64,000 nucleotides of DNA. Source: Xenopus tropicalis. Its lineage: Eukaryota > Chordata > Amphibia > Anura > Pipidae. Location of the stretch: positions 173,154,019-173,218,018 of the forward strand of contig NC_030677.2 of the NCBI RefSeq assembly GCF_000004195.4. The letters are read 5' to 3'. Under the pieces are notes generated by a model. That model made no database searches. It saw nothing but the letters and a program-made list of their open reading frames with translations, and was not told the DNA's origin. Positions 11,069 through 20,566 of this stretch are shown in pieces. Numbering within the stretch: position 1 is the first letter of the stretch; each line of letters begins with the position of its first letter. A program made the position numbers and the translations under genes.

Positions 11069-12046
11069 TCAGCCAACCCACCACTCACAGGCGATGTTAG
11101 CCAGGTATTCAGCATCCTGGTTCCTCCTAGTGGTGTGTTGGTGTAGGAGGCCTCCTGGAATCAGGCCTTCCCGACGGATCAACTCTCCGTAGAGCCATTC
11201 ATCTAAATGTCTCTCCACCTCATCATACACCCATTCTGGGGCATAAGGCATGTAGAAGCCCCACAGCTGGTACACTTTTTCATTAATGAGCCGCTGCACC
11301 CTAGATACTGTTCTGTGTTTCTCAGGGTCTGCCCTTCCCTGGGCAACCCAGCAGGACGTGTCCTTGCTGACCGCATGGGGAGGTGGTGGAGTTGTAGGCC
11401 AACCTGGGGGATCACTGGATGTTTCCACTTGTGGTCTAGGTGGCTCAAAACATCTGTGCCCCTCTGGAAGGGAGCTTTTGGGGAGTGAGCCAAAGTCCAT
11501 GGCGGCCCAATTAGGGTTAAACCGCCTTCTTGGTACTTGCGCACTCAAAAATATGCCACTCCCTGTGGATGGCAAGGATGCACACAGATCCAGATCCTCA
11601 GAACTGTTGTAAGGAGACAAGAGAAAATTTCCGGAAGACTCCGTAAGCGATGGGGATTCAGACCTAACCGGGTCTGTTCTGGAGGCTGGTATAGCAGGGT
11701 GTGGTAGGCTGGCACTTGGTGAGGCGCCCTCCTTGCATGGTGATGGGGACTCTAACCTCACTATGGGCCCACCCCAACAAGTATTGTTGCAGCCTGGGCA
11801 TCTGGCTTGCACATCCCCCAAGGCTTGCTCAAATTCTTGATTGCAGCAGCCGCTATAGGGTACCAACCATGTCTCCCCTTCCTCCCCACTCTTTTGGCCA
11901 AATGTTCCCAGCCACATGTATCGATGCTGGGAGTTTGGGCACTGCACAGAGATCGCACTGTCTGTGGTCTCTAGCTTAACCTGTGGTTTGTCGGTAGCGC
12001 CGGCCATTTTAGAACTAGAAGGGGAAATGTCCATGGAATAAATCAC
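11069..12046 (-). CDS. Unrecognised 325-residue ORF of LTR element A (gag position)
   Basis: This is the only long frame inside element A, on the element's coding strand and about 815 bases after the primer-binding site. Starts at residues 1, 5 or 14 are possible. The N-terminal part has RYMWLGTF at residues 42-49 and a possible metal-binding cysteine set (C36, CC 67-68, CPGC 83-86, C90). The middle (about 100-240) is Ser/Pro-rich and probably disordered. The C-terminal part (247-325) is helical and aromatic, with SRVQRL, PEW and repeated W residues. I recognise no known gag, protease or envelope domain. A related frame with identical spacing from RY to C occurs in LTR element B (36558-36929). 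The shared N-terminal block suggests a conserved element protein; its function is unknown. Confidence 0.7.
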   Translation of the reverse strand: MIYSMDISPSSSKMAGATDKPQVKLETTDSAISVQCPNSQHRYMWLGTFGQKSGEEGETWLVPYSGCCNQEFEQALGDVQARCPGCNNTCWGGPIVRLESPSPCKEGASPSASLPHPAIPASRTDPVRSESPSLTESSGNFLLSPYNSSEDLDLCASLPSTGSGIFLSAQVPRRRFNPNWAAMDFGSLPKSSLPEGHRCFEPPRPQVETSSDPPGWPTTPPPPHAVSKDTSCWVAQGRADPEKHRTVSRVQRLINEKVYQLWGFYMPYAPEWVYDEVERHLDEWLYGELIRREGLIPGGLLHQHTTRRNQDAEYLANIACEWWVG

Positions 12047-12480
12047 TCCGCAGCCGCAGCAGTGAATGTTGGACTCCCTTTGTAGCTGGTCCCAGAACGC
12101 TATGGCGGCCTTTAGGCAGCCCTGAGGATCAATTATTAGCTGCCGGGTTTAAATCAGCTAAAGGTGAGGTTTATCCCGCAGCCGTGGGGTACTCACAGTT
12201 AGGGAAGTGTCCGTGATGCTTATCCAAGGCCCGTCCGGGTCCCTGGCAATATACGGTCTTCCGGTTTAGTGCTGTTCAATCCCTACTGCAGCCGCAGGTA
12301 GGGTAGGCAATGTAGCTGGGGAATCCCCCTTGTGCAGACAACCCAGGCCGCAGCCGCTGGTCCTGGTGCTGCTGAAGTCCCAGTTCCGCAAGCTCTCTCT
12401 GCGTCCGCAGGTAGAGGCAGGACTACTGGGTGAGCAATAGATAGCTTCCTGAGTGCTTTTTAAGTGGTCGCAGCCGCGTA
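12043..12480 (-). repeat. Leader with recurring GCAGCCGC motif
   Basis: Between the primer-binding site and the ORF, GCAGCCG or a one-base variant recurs six times, near 12050, 12178, 12290, 12352, 12408 and 12470. Two copies read GCAGCCGCAG and one TCCGCAGG. Elsewhere in the element the motif is rare. It could be a packaging or dimerisation signal, a CpG-rich protein site, or a degenerate repeat. Confidence 0.5.
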
Positions 12481-12860
12481 CCGCTTCAACAAGGCAGGAG
12501 CTCTAATATGGCGCGTCCGTTAGCTTCACAGGCGAGGCATAAAATGGCCGCCGTGACGCCAGCTCCGGACCCCACCCCGTGAAATCTCGTAAACAGCTTT
12601 GCTTCACGCGGGATTTCAGGTAAAAGAGCGCCAAAGTACAGCAGCATTTGATGGACAGTTCCACCGGCCAATGGGAATACTCGGGAAGAATCCTCAAGCC
12701 CGAACCCACGGCCAATCAGTACACTGCAATCACGATCAGGCCTGCGGCGCCTTTTTTCTATTGCGTCCGGCAGAGCCTGTCAGTAAAATTTAAAGTGATA
12801 CACACAACTACTCAGTCCCCTCAAGGCAATGGCTCCGGATTAAATAAATTGAATATAAAG

Positions 12861-12874
12861 CACGTTGGGCGCCA
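12861..12874 (-). promoter_or_regulatory. Primer-binding site, tRNA-Lys type
   Basis: On the minus strand TGGCGCCCAACGTG starts two bases inside the 5' LTR. It matches, over 14 bases, the complement of the 3' end of tRNA-Lys (CTT) including CCA. Position, spacing and match fix the orientation of element A. Confidence 0.88.
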
Positions 12875-12876
12875 AA

Positions 12877-13800
12877 TGTAACACCTATTTGGCTATAATA
12901 TGGCCAACCCAGGCTAGTAGCGTGCTGTAGAGCATGTGTTACATGCGACCTTAATGCACAGGAGTGGGCCTCCGCTACGTGGGAGGTATATAATGGAGCT
13001 GAGGGGTTGTTGAACTACAACTAGCTGAAGTAGTGTGGTGCAATGGTTAGAAATGGACGCCAGAGGATTCTTATGAATGAACTGGGTAATACTTTATTTG
13101 TCCAAGACAAAGGTAATCAGGGTTATCAATACTCACTTAATAGATGGTACACAGTATGCAGTTATACAATTGAGGTAATTCGGATAAATAGCAGAAATAT
13201 GATGCTCCCCTGTGTATCCCTTCTCATCAAGAGGTTGGGCAGGTAGAACACCAACAGAGTGATAGGTAGGAAAGCTCACCGGCATAGTCCCATGCTCTTT
13301 TGGAGGTTAGGGCAAGGCATATTTGCTAACCTATTCCCTAGCACTTCTGTGTCCCTAATCTAAGGCCAGTAATGCCTGTTAGGAAGACTACTCCTTTGCT
13401 ATTATCCTGGATGGAGCAAATGGCTGCTCTTTCTGTATAATTCTGTCTGAACTCACCACTTCTAGAGGGTGCTATGAAATATGCTGCTATACTGTCTTTT
13501 CCTCATTCACGGGGCCCTGTCCCCGACTTAATTTGGATGGATAGTGGCTTACTGGGCCGGATCTGTACCCAGGCTCGACGGAGCTCTGCTTCAGGTAGCA
13601 GATCAGCAGCCAAAGAGGAAAACACTTCCTTGTGCAAGACACTATATAGTCAGCCAAGGGGAGTGGTCAAATGGGCTAAACCTATAAGGGATAGCTTAAG
13701 AAACTGTAACCTGAGTATAGGGGGTCTGCCCTATAACAGTACAGATAAGGAAAAGTAGGGAAGTAAAGCCATAGGGAGCTTAACCCTATGGGTCCCTACA
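12877..13800 (-). repeat. 5' LTR of element A
   Basis: The same 924 bases as 9291-10214 apart from one visible substitution. It directly adjoins the primer-binding site, with a two-base AA spacer, and on the outside the target duplication TAAG at 13801-13804. Confidence 0.9.
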
Positions 13801-13905
13801 TAAGCTAAAATTGAACTCCCTGATCATCCCCTGTCTGTCTCCTCTCTGACTGAATCTGACTGAAGCAGCCGCCTGTAAGCAAAATTAGTGCCTTTGACCC
13901 TTTAT

Positions 13906-14070
13906 TGTTATTATTATTATTAACACTTATTTATAAAACGCCAACATATCCCGCAGCGCTGTACAATAAGTGGGTTTCATACATTGGACATACAGAGAAA
14001 CATATAAAACAACCAATAACCGATACAAGAGGTAAAGAGAGCCCTGCCCAAAAAATCTTACAATCTACAA
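13906..14070 (-). mobile_element. SINE/LINE 3' tail fragment, second copy
   Basis: Nearly the same as 1046-1193, in the same orientation, with a longer (TAA)n end at 13906-13922. The block TGTACAGCGCTGCGGGATAT is recognisable on the minus strand. It lies 105 bp right of LTR element A. Confidence 0.75.
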
Positions 14071-14707
14071 GTTGTCTCGATATATATATCACACTTGCTG
14101 AAAGCTAACATACTGTATATATGTGTGTGTGTGCGTGATTTATTAGGGGCCAGCCTGTAAGGGCATGGTCCCAGCTTTCCCTGAGCCCTGTGCTACTGCA
14201 CATAGCAGAATATACTATTCATGCTGTAGACCAGTCAAGTCTAACTTGATGTCCTTCAGAAAGTGAAGTCTTCAGTCCCTTCATATCCAGACTGCAACCA
14301 AGTTATTGTAGTAAGTGACCACACAAAACCAAACCTCAATGGTCATTGTCATCAGGGGTGAGAAGGAATGGAATACTACACCATTGCATTATCAGGATCC
14401 CCCCAACCCATAATATTGTCTCATACCCTATACAGAGAGATACCGAAAAACTAATCCAGAATAGGCATTCATCATTCATATGTCTGGTATAGGATCAATG
14501 GGCTGCTGGGAAGTGGTTGGAATTCCAATATTAAGTAAGGGGGCACAGTCTGGTTGTAGCATTGTGGCCTATGGAGTAAAGCAATATTTTAGTTTAGTTC
14601 ACATTATTAAAATCCAGTACGTATAATAATATAATTGGTAGGATGTCCTCATATCTGTGTCTATGGTTCCCAGTGTCTGTCAGGCCTATCACATACATAT
14701 TAACCAA

Positions 14708-14964
14708 TTAAAGCTGGCCATACACACACACCGATATTATCGTACAAAATGAGGTTTCATACTTTATTCAGTGCATGGATTGACAAGACGGCCAATATTG
14801 GGAAAAGCCTTGGATATCAGGGGCTGTTGAAGGCGCCCCAGCAAAAGCTCCGTTTAGGACTGAATCGTCAGAATTCCTATTGTTTCTACCTCCATATCTG
14901 ACGATTCAGCCCTGAATGTCAATGGAGGGTACAATAGATCTTGTAGCGTTTATGGCCACCTTAA
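14708..14964. mobile_element. TTAA-flanked MITE
   Basis: Begins TTAAAGCTGGCCATA and ends TATGGCCACCTTAA, inverted ends that overlap the TTAA target. An inner inverted pair, GACTGAATCGTCAGA and TCTGACGATTCAGCC (about 14860-14915), can form a hairpin. A TTAA target is used by both Kolobok/T2 and piggyBac elements; I cannot choose between them. Confidence 0.72.
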
Positions 14965-16199
14965 GTCCCACAGCAGAACCCACACTAACAACTCCCTGCA
15001 GAGATGTTAACCCATTCAGTTCTTCAACTAAACCTCTCTCTCAGCAACACCACCCAATTTACCCCATACTGCCCTGCCGTTGCCCATTTTAAGCAGCCCC
15101 CAAACACTATTACCTGTCACAAACAATTGGCCAGAATGAGGCACAGGAGCCCCCCTCCCCTCAGTGTTCACCATAGGGATTTAAGAAAAATACAGAGACA
15201 TGTTTATCGGAAACCTATTAGTGGACACAGGATTTATTGGTATTAATAGTCATTGAGGATTGGCCATTCCAAACAGCCAATGATCGAGAGGAAGGTGAAA
15301 AACCCCCATTGCTCACAAGCTGCACTGAAGAAATAAAATCCTTTCTGACTCCAAACGGCAATCGGTTTAACACCCCGGATCATGGATACGCAGTCAACCA
15401 CCCATATGCCTTTCTGGTTGCATCATTTGTCTAAAACTCTACATTATGAGTTTAATCTTGATGTATTTTGCTCTGTTTATTTACAGAATAAATCCCTGCA
15501 GGGCACACAACCAATCCTCCAATCTCCCTCCCCGACGTGCTACGGGTACGTTTTGTTGATGGGGAGCAGATGGGTGGGGTGGGGGGACCTGTGGGGAGGT
15601 GTGTGATTGGGGGGTGCAAGGGCACTGGGGCCTGGTAACCTATAGCAATCAATCATAAGGTAGCATTTACTGGTCACCCATTTAAAAGCCAACATCTTAT
15701 TGGTTGCTATCAGTTACTGCACCTGTGCAAACTTTGCATTTTATAACATGGAGCATGGGAAGAAAGGTTAGGGGAGGAGGAAGTAGTGTTGTTAATGGGC
15801 CTATAGTCTAAGGCTCTCTAGTGGCTTTGTGATTCTACAGTGTGACACTGTACAATAAAAAGGTTTTAGGGATTTTTTACAACCCACAGTTCTGGTCATG
15901 CAAAACAGCCACAGTTCTTGCATGTAAAAATGCCTTTTTTTTAAGTATTTGGTTCTTAAGCTGCTGTTGGCACTTCCACGTAGTTGCACTAAACCCCCAT
16001 TTGTTTCTTCAAAATTCCTACACAAGTGCACCTATTGAGGCAGAACCCACAGTATCATGCACCCTTGTACCTAAATAATCATACACAGACATCATTGCCA
16101 GAAGTGATGCTATCTATATGTGTAACATCATATGAGTCACATTGAAAAACAGACAAGTGCAATTATTTTAATGCATCAACTCACAATTTTGCCTCCTTG
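14965..16199. other. Non-coding stretch, no gene seen
   Basis: There is a G-rich patch near 15570-15630. No exon or element boundary could be supported. Confidence 0.4.
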
Positions 16200-16251
16200 G
16201 GAACATAATTATGATGGAATTACGGGGAACATAATTATGATGGAATTACGG
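16200..16251. repeat. 26-bp tandem duplication
   Basis: GGAACATAATTATGATGGAA plus TTACGG occurs twice in direct succession without a mismatch, a small recent duplication. Confidence 0.9.
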
Positions 16252-16731
16252 GAAACAACACTACATTGTGGGTAAAAAGACATGGTGACTTGTGCCCAAA
16301 ATTGTACTTTGCACACTGCACAGCAGCAAGTAAATGAGGCCTATTGTTTGTAGTGGGTAGAACACTCCATCTAAAGTGAGTCCAGGGAATAGTTATAAGT
16401 GCATGTTTTGTAAGTTATAAATAAGTGATAAACTGGCACAATTAGTGGCATAACCCATGTTTTCTGTTACTGTTTTAGTCTCTGGAAGCATTTCACTTGG
16501 CCACAGAAACCTTTCATACCTACAGCACATACATCTGTTTCCTGTTGATTAATAACTGCCATGAACGCATGATTCTGATTGCTGTTATTACTGCAGTTAC
16601 TAAGCATTACACTTTTAATATTTGCTTGGTGCACCGTAAGGGGCAGAAATGGGTGATAAATTGTGCCCAGGTCAGGGGAAGGAGGGCACTCCTTGCCTTA
16701 AAACCAAAAGACATGAGGTTTATATACACTC

Positions 16732-17145
16732 TTAAAGGGGTGGTTCACCTTTAAAGTTAACTTTTAATATGATATAGAATGCACATTCTTATCAACTTTG
16801 CAAATCATGTCCATGATTTATTTTTTCATAGTTTTCAAATTATTTGCCTTTCTCATCTTTCCGGCTTTCAAATGGGGGTCACAGGCCATAGTAGCTAAAG
16901 AAAACTATTGCTCTGTGAGCTTACAATTTTTTTTATTATTGCTACTTTTTATTACTTAACTATTTTTTTCAGAACCTTTCCTATTTAAATTCCAGTGTAC
17001 TGGCTGATTGCTAAGGTAAACTACCCTAGTAACCAGATGAAATTCCAAACTGGAGAGCTGCAGAACAAAAAGTTAAATAACTGAAAAACAACAAATACAA
17101 ATACAAAATACTTAAAGTTAATGTAAAGGTGAACGACACCTTTAA
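16732..17145. mobile_element. T2/Kolobok-type MITE, 414 bp
   Basis: Left end TTAAAGGGGTGGTTCACCTT, right end AGGTGAACGACACCTTTAA, overlapping TTAA targets. The internal words GGGGGTCACAGGCC, GCTACTTTTTATTACT and GGAGAGCTGCAGAA belong to a very common frog family. An older broken copy of the same family is at 31345-31765. Confidence 0.85.
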
Positions 17146-17249
17146 GTATTCTTGGAAAGGGGACATGCAAATAACACCTTTATTCCTATGTGCACAACTT
17201 TGGTTTTATGACGGCTGGTTTAACAGCATAGATTCAGTCTAAGCAGCAC

Positions 17250-17275
17250 TATTATTATTATTATTATTATTATTA
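17250..17275. repeat. (ATT)n microsatellite
   Basis: About nine ATT units with little interruption. Confidence 0.95.
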
Positions 17276-18058
17276 ACGTTGCTGTCTCATGAGAGCAAGA
17301 GATTGAACCATGGGGGCATGGCTTCAGTGAGGTAGCTTTTGGAGAGTAACAAAATGGAGAGGTCATGGCAGGGAGGGTAAAATCACAGGCAGCAAAGTTT
17401 TGTGCTGATGGATCCTGTTGAAGTTCATTCATTTCCTATTTGGGCTTTATTTGGTTCATTAGCCACTAGACTAGACAAAAGCCACAGCAACCAGTACAAG
17501 GGAGCAGGACAGGGTTTCTCTTGCATGTTGCTCTCATAGGCACTCAATGTTGCAGCAGTTAAACATGCAATATGTACACCCATGTTGCACCTCAGCCAAT
17601 CTCTTTGCATACAAATTCAAGTTGCTTCTATTTGCATGAAATGTAATGCTTGGTGGCGATATTTTTGGTTTTGGCATCTGTGGCTATGGTATTTGGCACA
17701 CAGTTTTTTTACCTGACTTCAACGGACTTAATTGACAGTAGAATTCTGGAAGAATGTTGAGCTGTGGGTAAATAACACAGCATTGTGCTGATTTTTGCAC
17801 TTTCCACTCCTTTAGCAACTTAGTCTTTCTATGTAAGTTGTCTCTGTGATTATAGAACCTGAGAAAAATTAAGAATTTAAATAGGAAACCCACACCATTC
17901 GACTGTAGCTGTCATTGGAATGCTGAGAACTGCAGTTCATCTGTACAGCTACATGTTAGTGATTTGCTTGTAGGCTGCAGACACAAACATGTGTATAATG
18001 CTAACAGAGCAGCTATATAGCACATGGTAATGCTGTACAAGCTGTAAATATGCTGATA
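17276..18058. other. Non-coding stretch, no gene seen
   Basis: No supported exon or element. Confidence 0.4.
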
Positions 18059-18288
18059 ATTCTCCCCGAGTCTGTGTGGGTTTCCTCTGGGTACTCCGGT
18101 TTCCTCCCACACTCCCAAAACATACAGGTTAACTGGCTTCTGACAAACTGACCATAGTGTGTGTGAATGCAATAGGGACCCTAGATTGTAAGCTCCTCTG
18201 GGGCAGGGACTGATGATTAATCTCTGTAAAGCATGGTGTAAATATGTCTGCACTATATAAATAGGAAATAAATAAATAATAAATAAAA
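18059..18288 (+). mobile_element. SINE/LINE core and 3' tail
   Basis: Contains the core GTGGGTTTCCTCTGGGTACT then CCGGTTTCCTCCCACA, the tail GATTGTAAGCTCCTCTGGGG, and a terminal AAATAAATAAATAATAAA microsatellite. The 5' tRNA-like head is missing, as usual for truncated retroposons. It is related to 1046-1193 and 13906-14070, which lie on the other strand. Confidence 0.85.
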
Positions 18289-20344
18289 TAAGGCAGATAT
18301 TAGCATGCACAGTGCACATCTCTGCTTCCTATTGCTGCCTGGAAGACTGGGTCATTTAAGGACAATCTCGCAGCACAGCAATGTGGCGAATGAAAAACAG
18401 CTGAAATGGAGAAAAACAGGCAGATTTACATATAGTAACACGGAGATTAAATGTAAATATTCAGCAGGGGGAAACAAAAGAATATTGGGGAAGGTAGTGG
18501 AAAATAAAATAAAGGAAAGTAGAGAAAGGGAAAGACAAAGAGAGAGACTGAGCAAGATAAAACTGCGGCAGCCTCGAGCAGGTCAGGTAAGGACAAGCCA
18601 TTTTCAAGAGCGATTGTTCTATCAATGTGGCAGATTAGAGAGAGAGAGAGATTCCTTGGAGGGAGACGACTGAAGTACTGAGTAGGTCATATGAGGACAC
18701 CTCATTCTGCACTAAAATGATTATTCCTGGCTTTTTTCTGTAGCACATTCAGTAAATTCTCCTTCGTCTGGCATCCCAATTGTATTGGATAATACACTTA
18801 TGGAAAGGAGTGCCCCAGCAGTATTATGCATGGCACCTAAAGAATGCAGCATCTGAGTGTGCCATAGCAGCATGGCATCCCTTCAAGTATATTTAGCTTT
18901 ATTAGACAGTGTCGTCATCTGTGAAAAGAACAAAGAAGCAGAGGCAAGCAGTGTTTATCTGTGACATTGAGAATCTACAATCAGCCATCTGCAAAAAAAA
19001 GCATCCTCAGAGCAGACACAAAGCCCTCTGTCATTGACAGAATATTAGAAGTCACAGAATGCCCTGTTTTGCACTGTTCCTAGCAAAGAATTTGGCAATT
19101 AATATGCATATTTTACAGACCATGATAATATTAAAAATGATTGAAATGGTTTTAAAATAATCAGTGTTGCAATGTATACACTGCATATACACTGCATATT
19201 CACAGCAGCAAGATTGTGAGTGTTACACTTCCTTAACAACTCTGTTCCGTTTTAATGAGCAATCTACATGACTAAATTTGCTGGAGCAACATTCAAGGGG
19301 CAGATGTGCCAACATGTAAATGGATGAGCCCTGAAGCTAAGGCTTTGTCTGCAGGAGTGACTGTCAGAGCCAGTAGTTATTTATAGAGGCAGCTGAACGC
19401 GCCATCTTCCCTGAGGACAAGGCTGCTACAGAGCAGATGTTTACACAAGTTATTGAATAGTTGTAATTCACATCCCAGCTACTGCCCTATTGCTGGGGAC
19501 CAGCCATGTGCACACAGTTGGTCTCCTATCTAAGCACCAAGTATAATGACAGCCATCTTGCAGGCATTACAGGACCCTGTTTTGCCAATAAGAATGTGCC
19601 TCTCCCCAACTCTACAACTTATCCTATTTTCACCAAAACAAAAAAAAGGAAGATGATTTAACATTTCTTATCATGTGCTTGTTGGTGTCTTGGGTTGTAC
19701 TTGGCTCAAGTTTACAGATTTTACAGTCAGTGCCCTTTGGTTACCCAGCTGAAGGCCAACTAGAATGATATTTGGGGGTGAATGTTTATTTGCAGTTCTG
19801 CAATTGGACGGAATCTCCAGCTGCAGGATGACTGTTATCTCTATGGACAACTTCAGCTCTAGCAAAGCAGGTTCTGGTGGTAACATTTCATTTATTCAGT
19901 TCCAGAGCACTGAAGGTGTAGGCTTTAGAGTCAGAGGGATGTGTATATAAAATTATAAAAATCTGAGATCTTTGGATTCGTAAAAAACATATGGCAGTTT
20001 TTTTCTAAACATACTGATAATTATCCTGCTTCTGGTAATATAAATGTATCTGTAAACATATATATATACATTTATGAATGAGGGATCTTGCATCTATGCA
20101 TGGGTTTGTGATCATTGTGCATTTTTTGGCATACGGCTGCCTCCTTTGTTGCACCTGGGCCCAAACATACATGTATTTCTTTCTAACCATCTTTGGTGAG
20201 GCCTTAGTCTTGCCCCCCATGTGTGACCGAGGATTCTTTAGGCGATACAAGGTTTTGCTTTAAATATTAAGTGCCACACACAGGATTTCCTGTGTATTGA
20301 CCTGCAGAATGTTTCCTACCACAGGCAATTGTATAGCATATCAT
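18289..20344. other. Non-coding stretch with a purine-rich patch
   Basis: A GA-rich patch (about 18500-18560 and 18635-18660) is the only structure seen. No exon is supported. Confidence 0.4.
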
Positions 20345-20566
20345 TCACTCCAAACAAATCACAGTTTTTGTGTAAGTTCTTCTGTCTGACACAACAAGGG
20401 TACCTGATGGATCATTGCCTTTCAGTATATCAGTAGAATTAAGCACCTGTGGTGGAAGGATCCGAACACAGTGAGCGCCATCTGTCACAAACACCGCAAT
20501 GAACATTTGGTACCCAATCCTGCCAAGATAAGGCTCACTAAAGCTGCCACCATGTAAAATACTCAA
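20345..20566 (-). CDS. Possible isolated exon or decayed coding fragment
   Basis: A 73-residue minus-strand frame begins MSILHGGSFSEPYLGRIGYQ, continues MFIAVFVTDGAHCVRILPPQ and ends at a TGA. The composition (Gly, Pro, hydrophobic strands, a balanced charge pattern) is more protein-like than other short frames nearby. A pyrimidine-rich TTTCCTTTTTTGAG precedes it and could be an acceptor. There is no partner exon or clear homology. It may be a terminal exon of an unseen minus-strand gene, a retroposon remnant, or chance. Confidence 0.22.
   Translation of the reverse strand: MSILHGGSFSEPYLGRIGYQMFIAVFVTDGAHCVRILPPQVLNSTDILKGNDPSGTLVVSDRRTYTKTVICLE

Larger units (their letters stand above)
9291..13800 (-). 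mobile_element. Complete non-autonomous LTR retrotransposon (element A)
   Basis: Two 924-bp direct repeats (9291-10214 and 12877-13800), each TGTAAC...CCCTACA on the plus strand, bracket 2662 bp of internal DNA. A 4-bp target duplication TAAG flanks the whole. A primer-binding site at 12861-12874 puts the element on the minus strand, so 12877-13800 is its 5' LTR. The internal region is too short for gag-pol and shows no protease, reverse transcriptase, RNase H or integrase motif. It does contain one 325-codon frame in the gag position. The two LTRs appear to differ by one base (near 9307/12893, G versus A), so the insertion is young. Confidence 0.92.
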
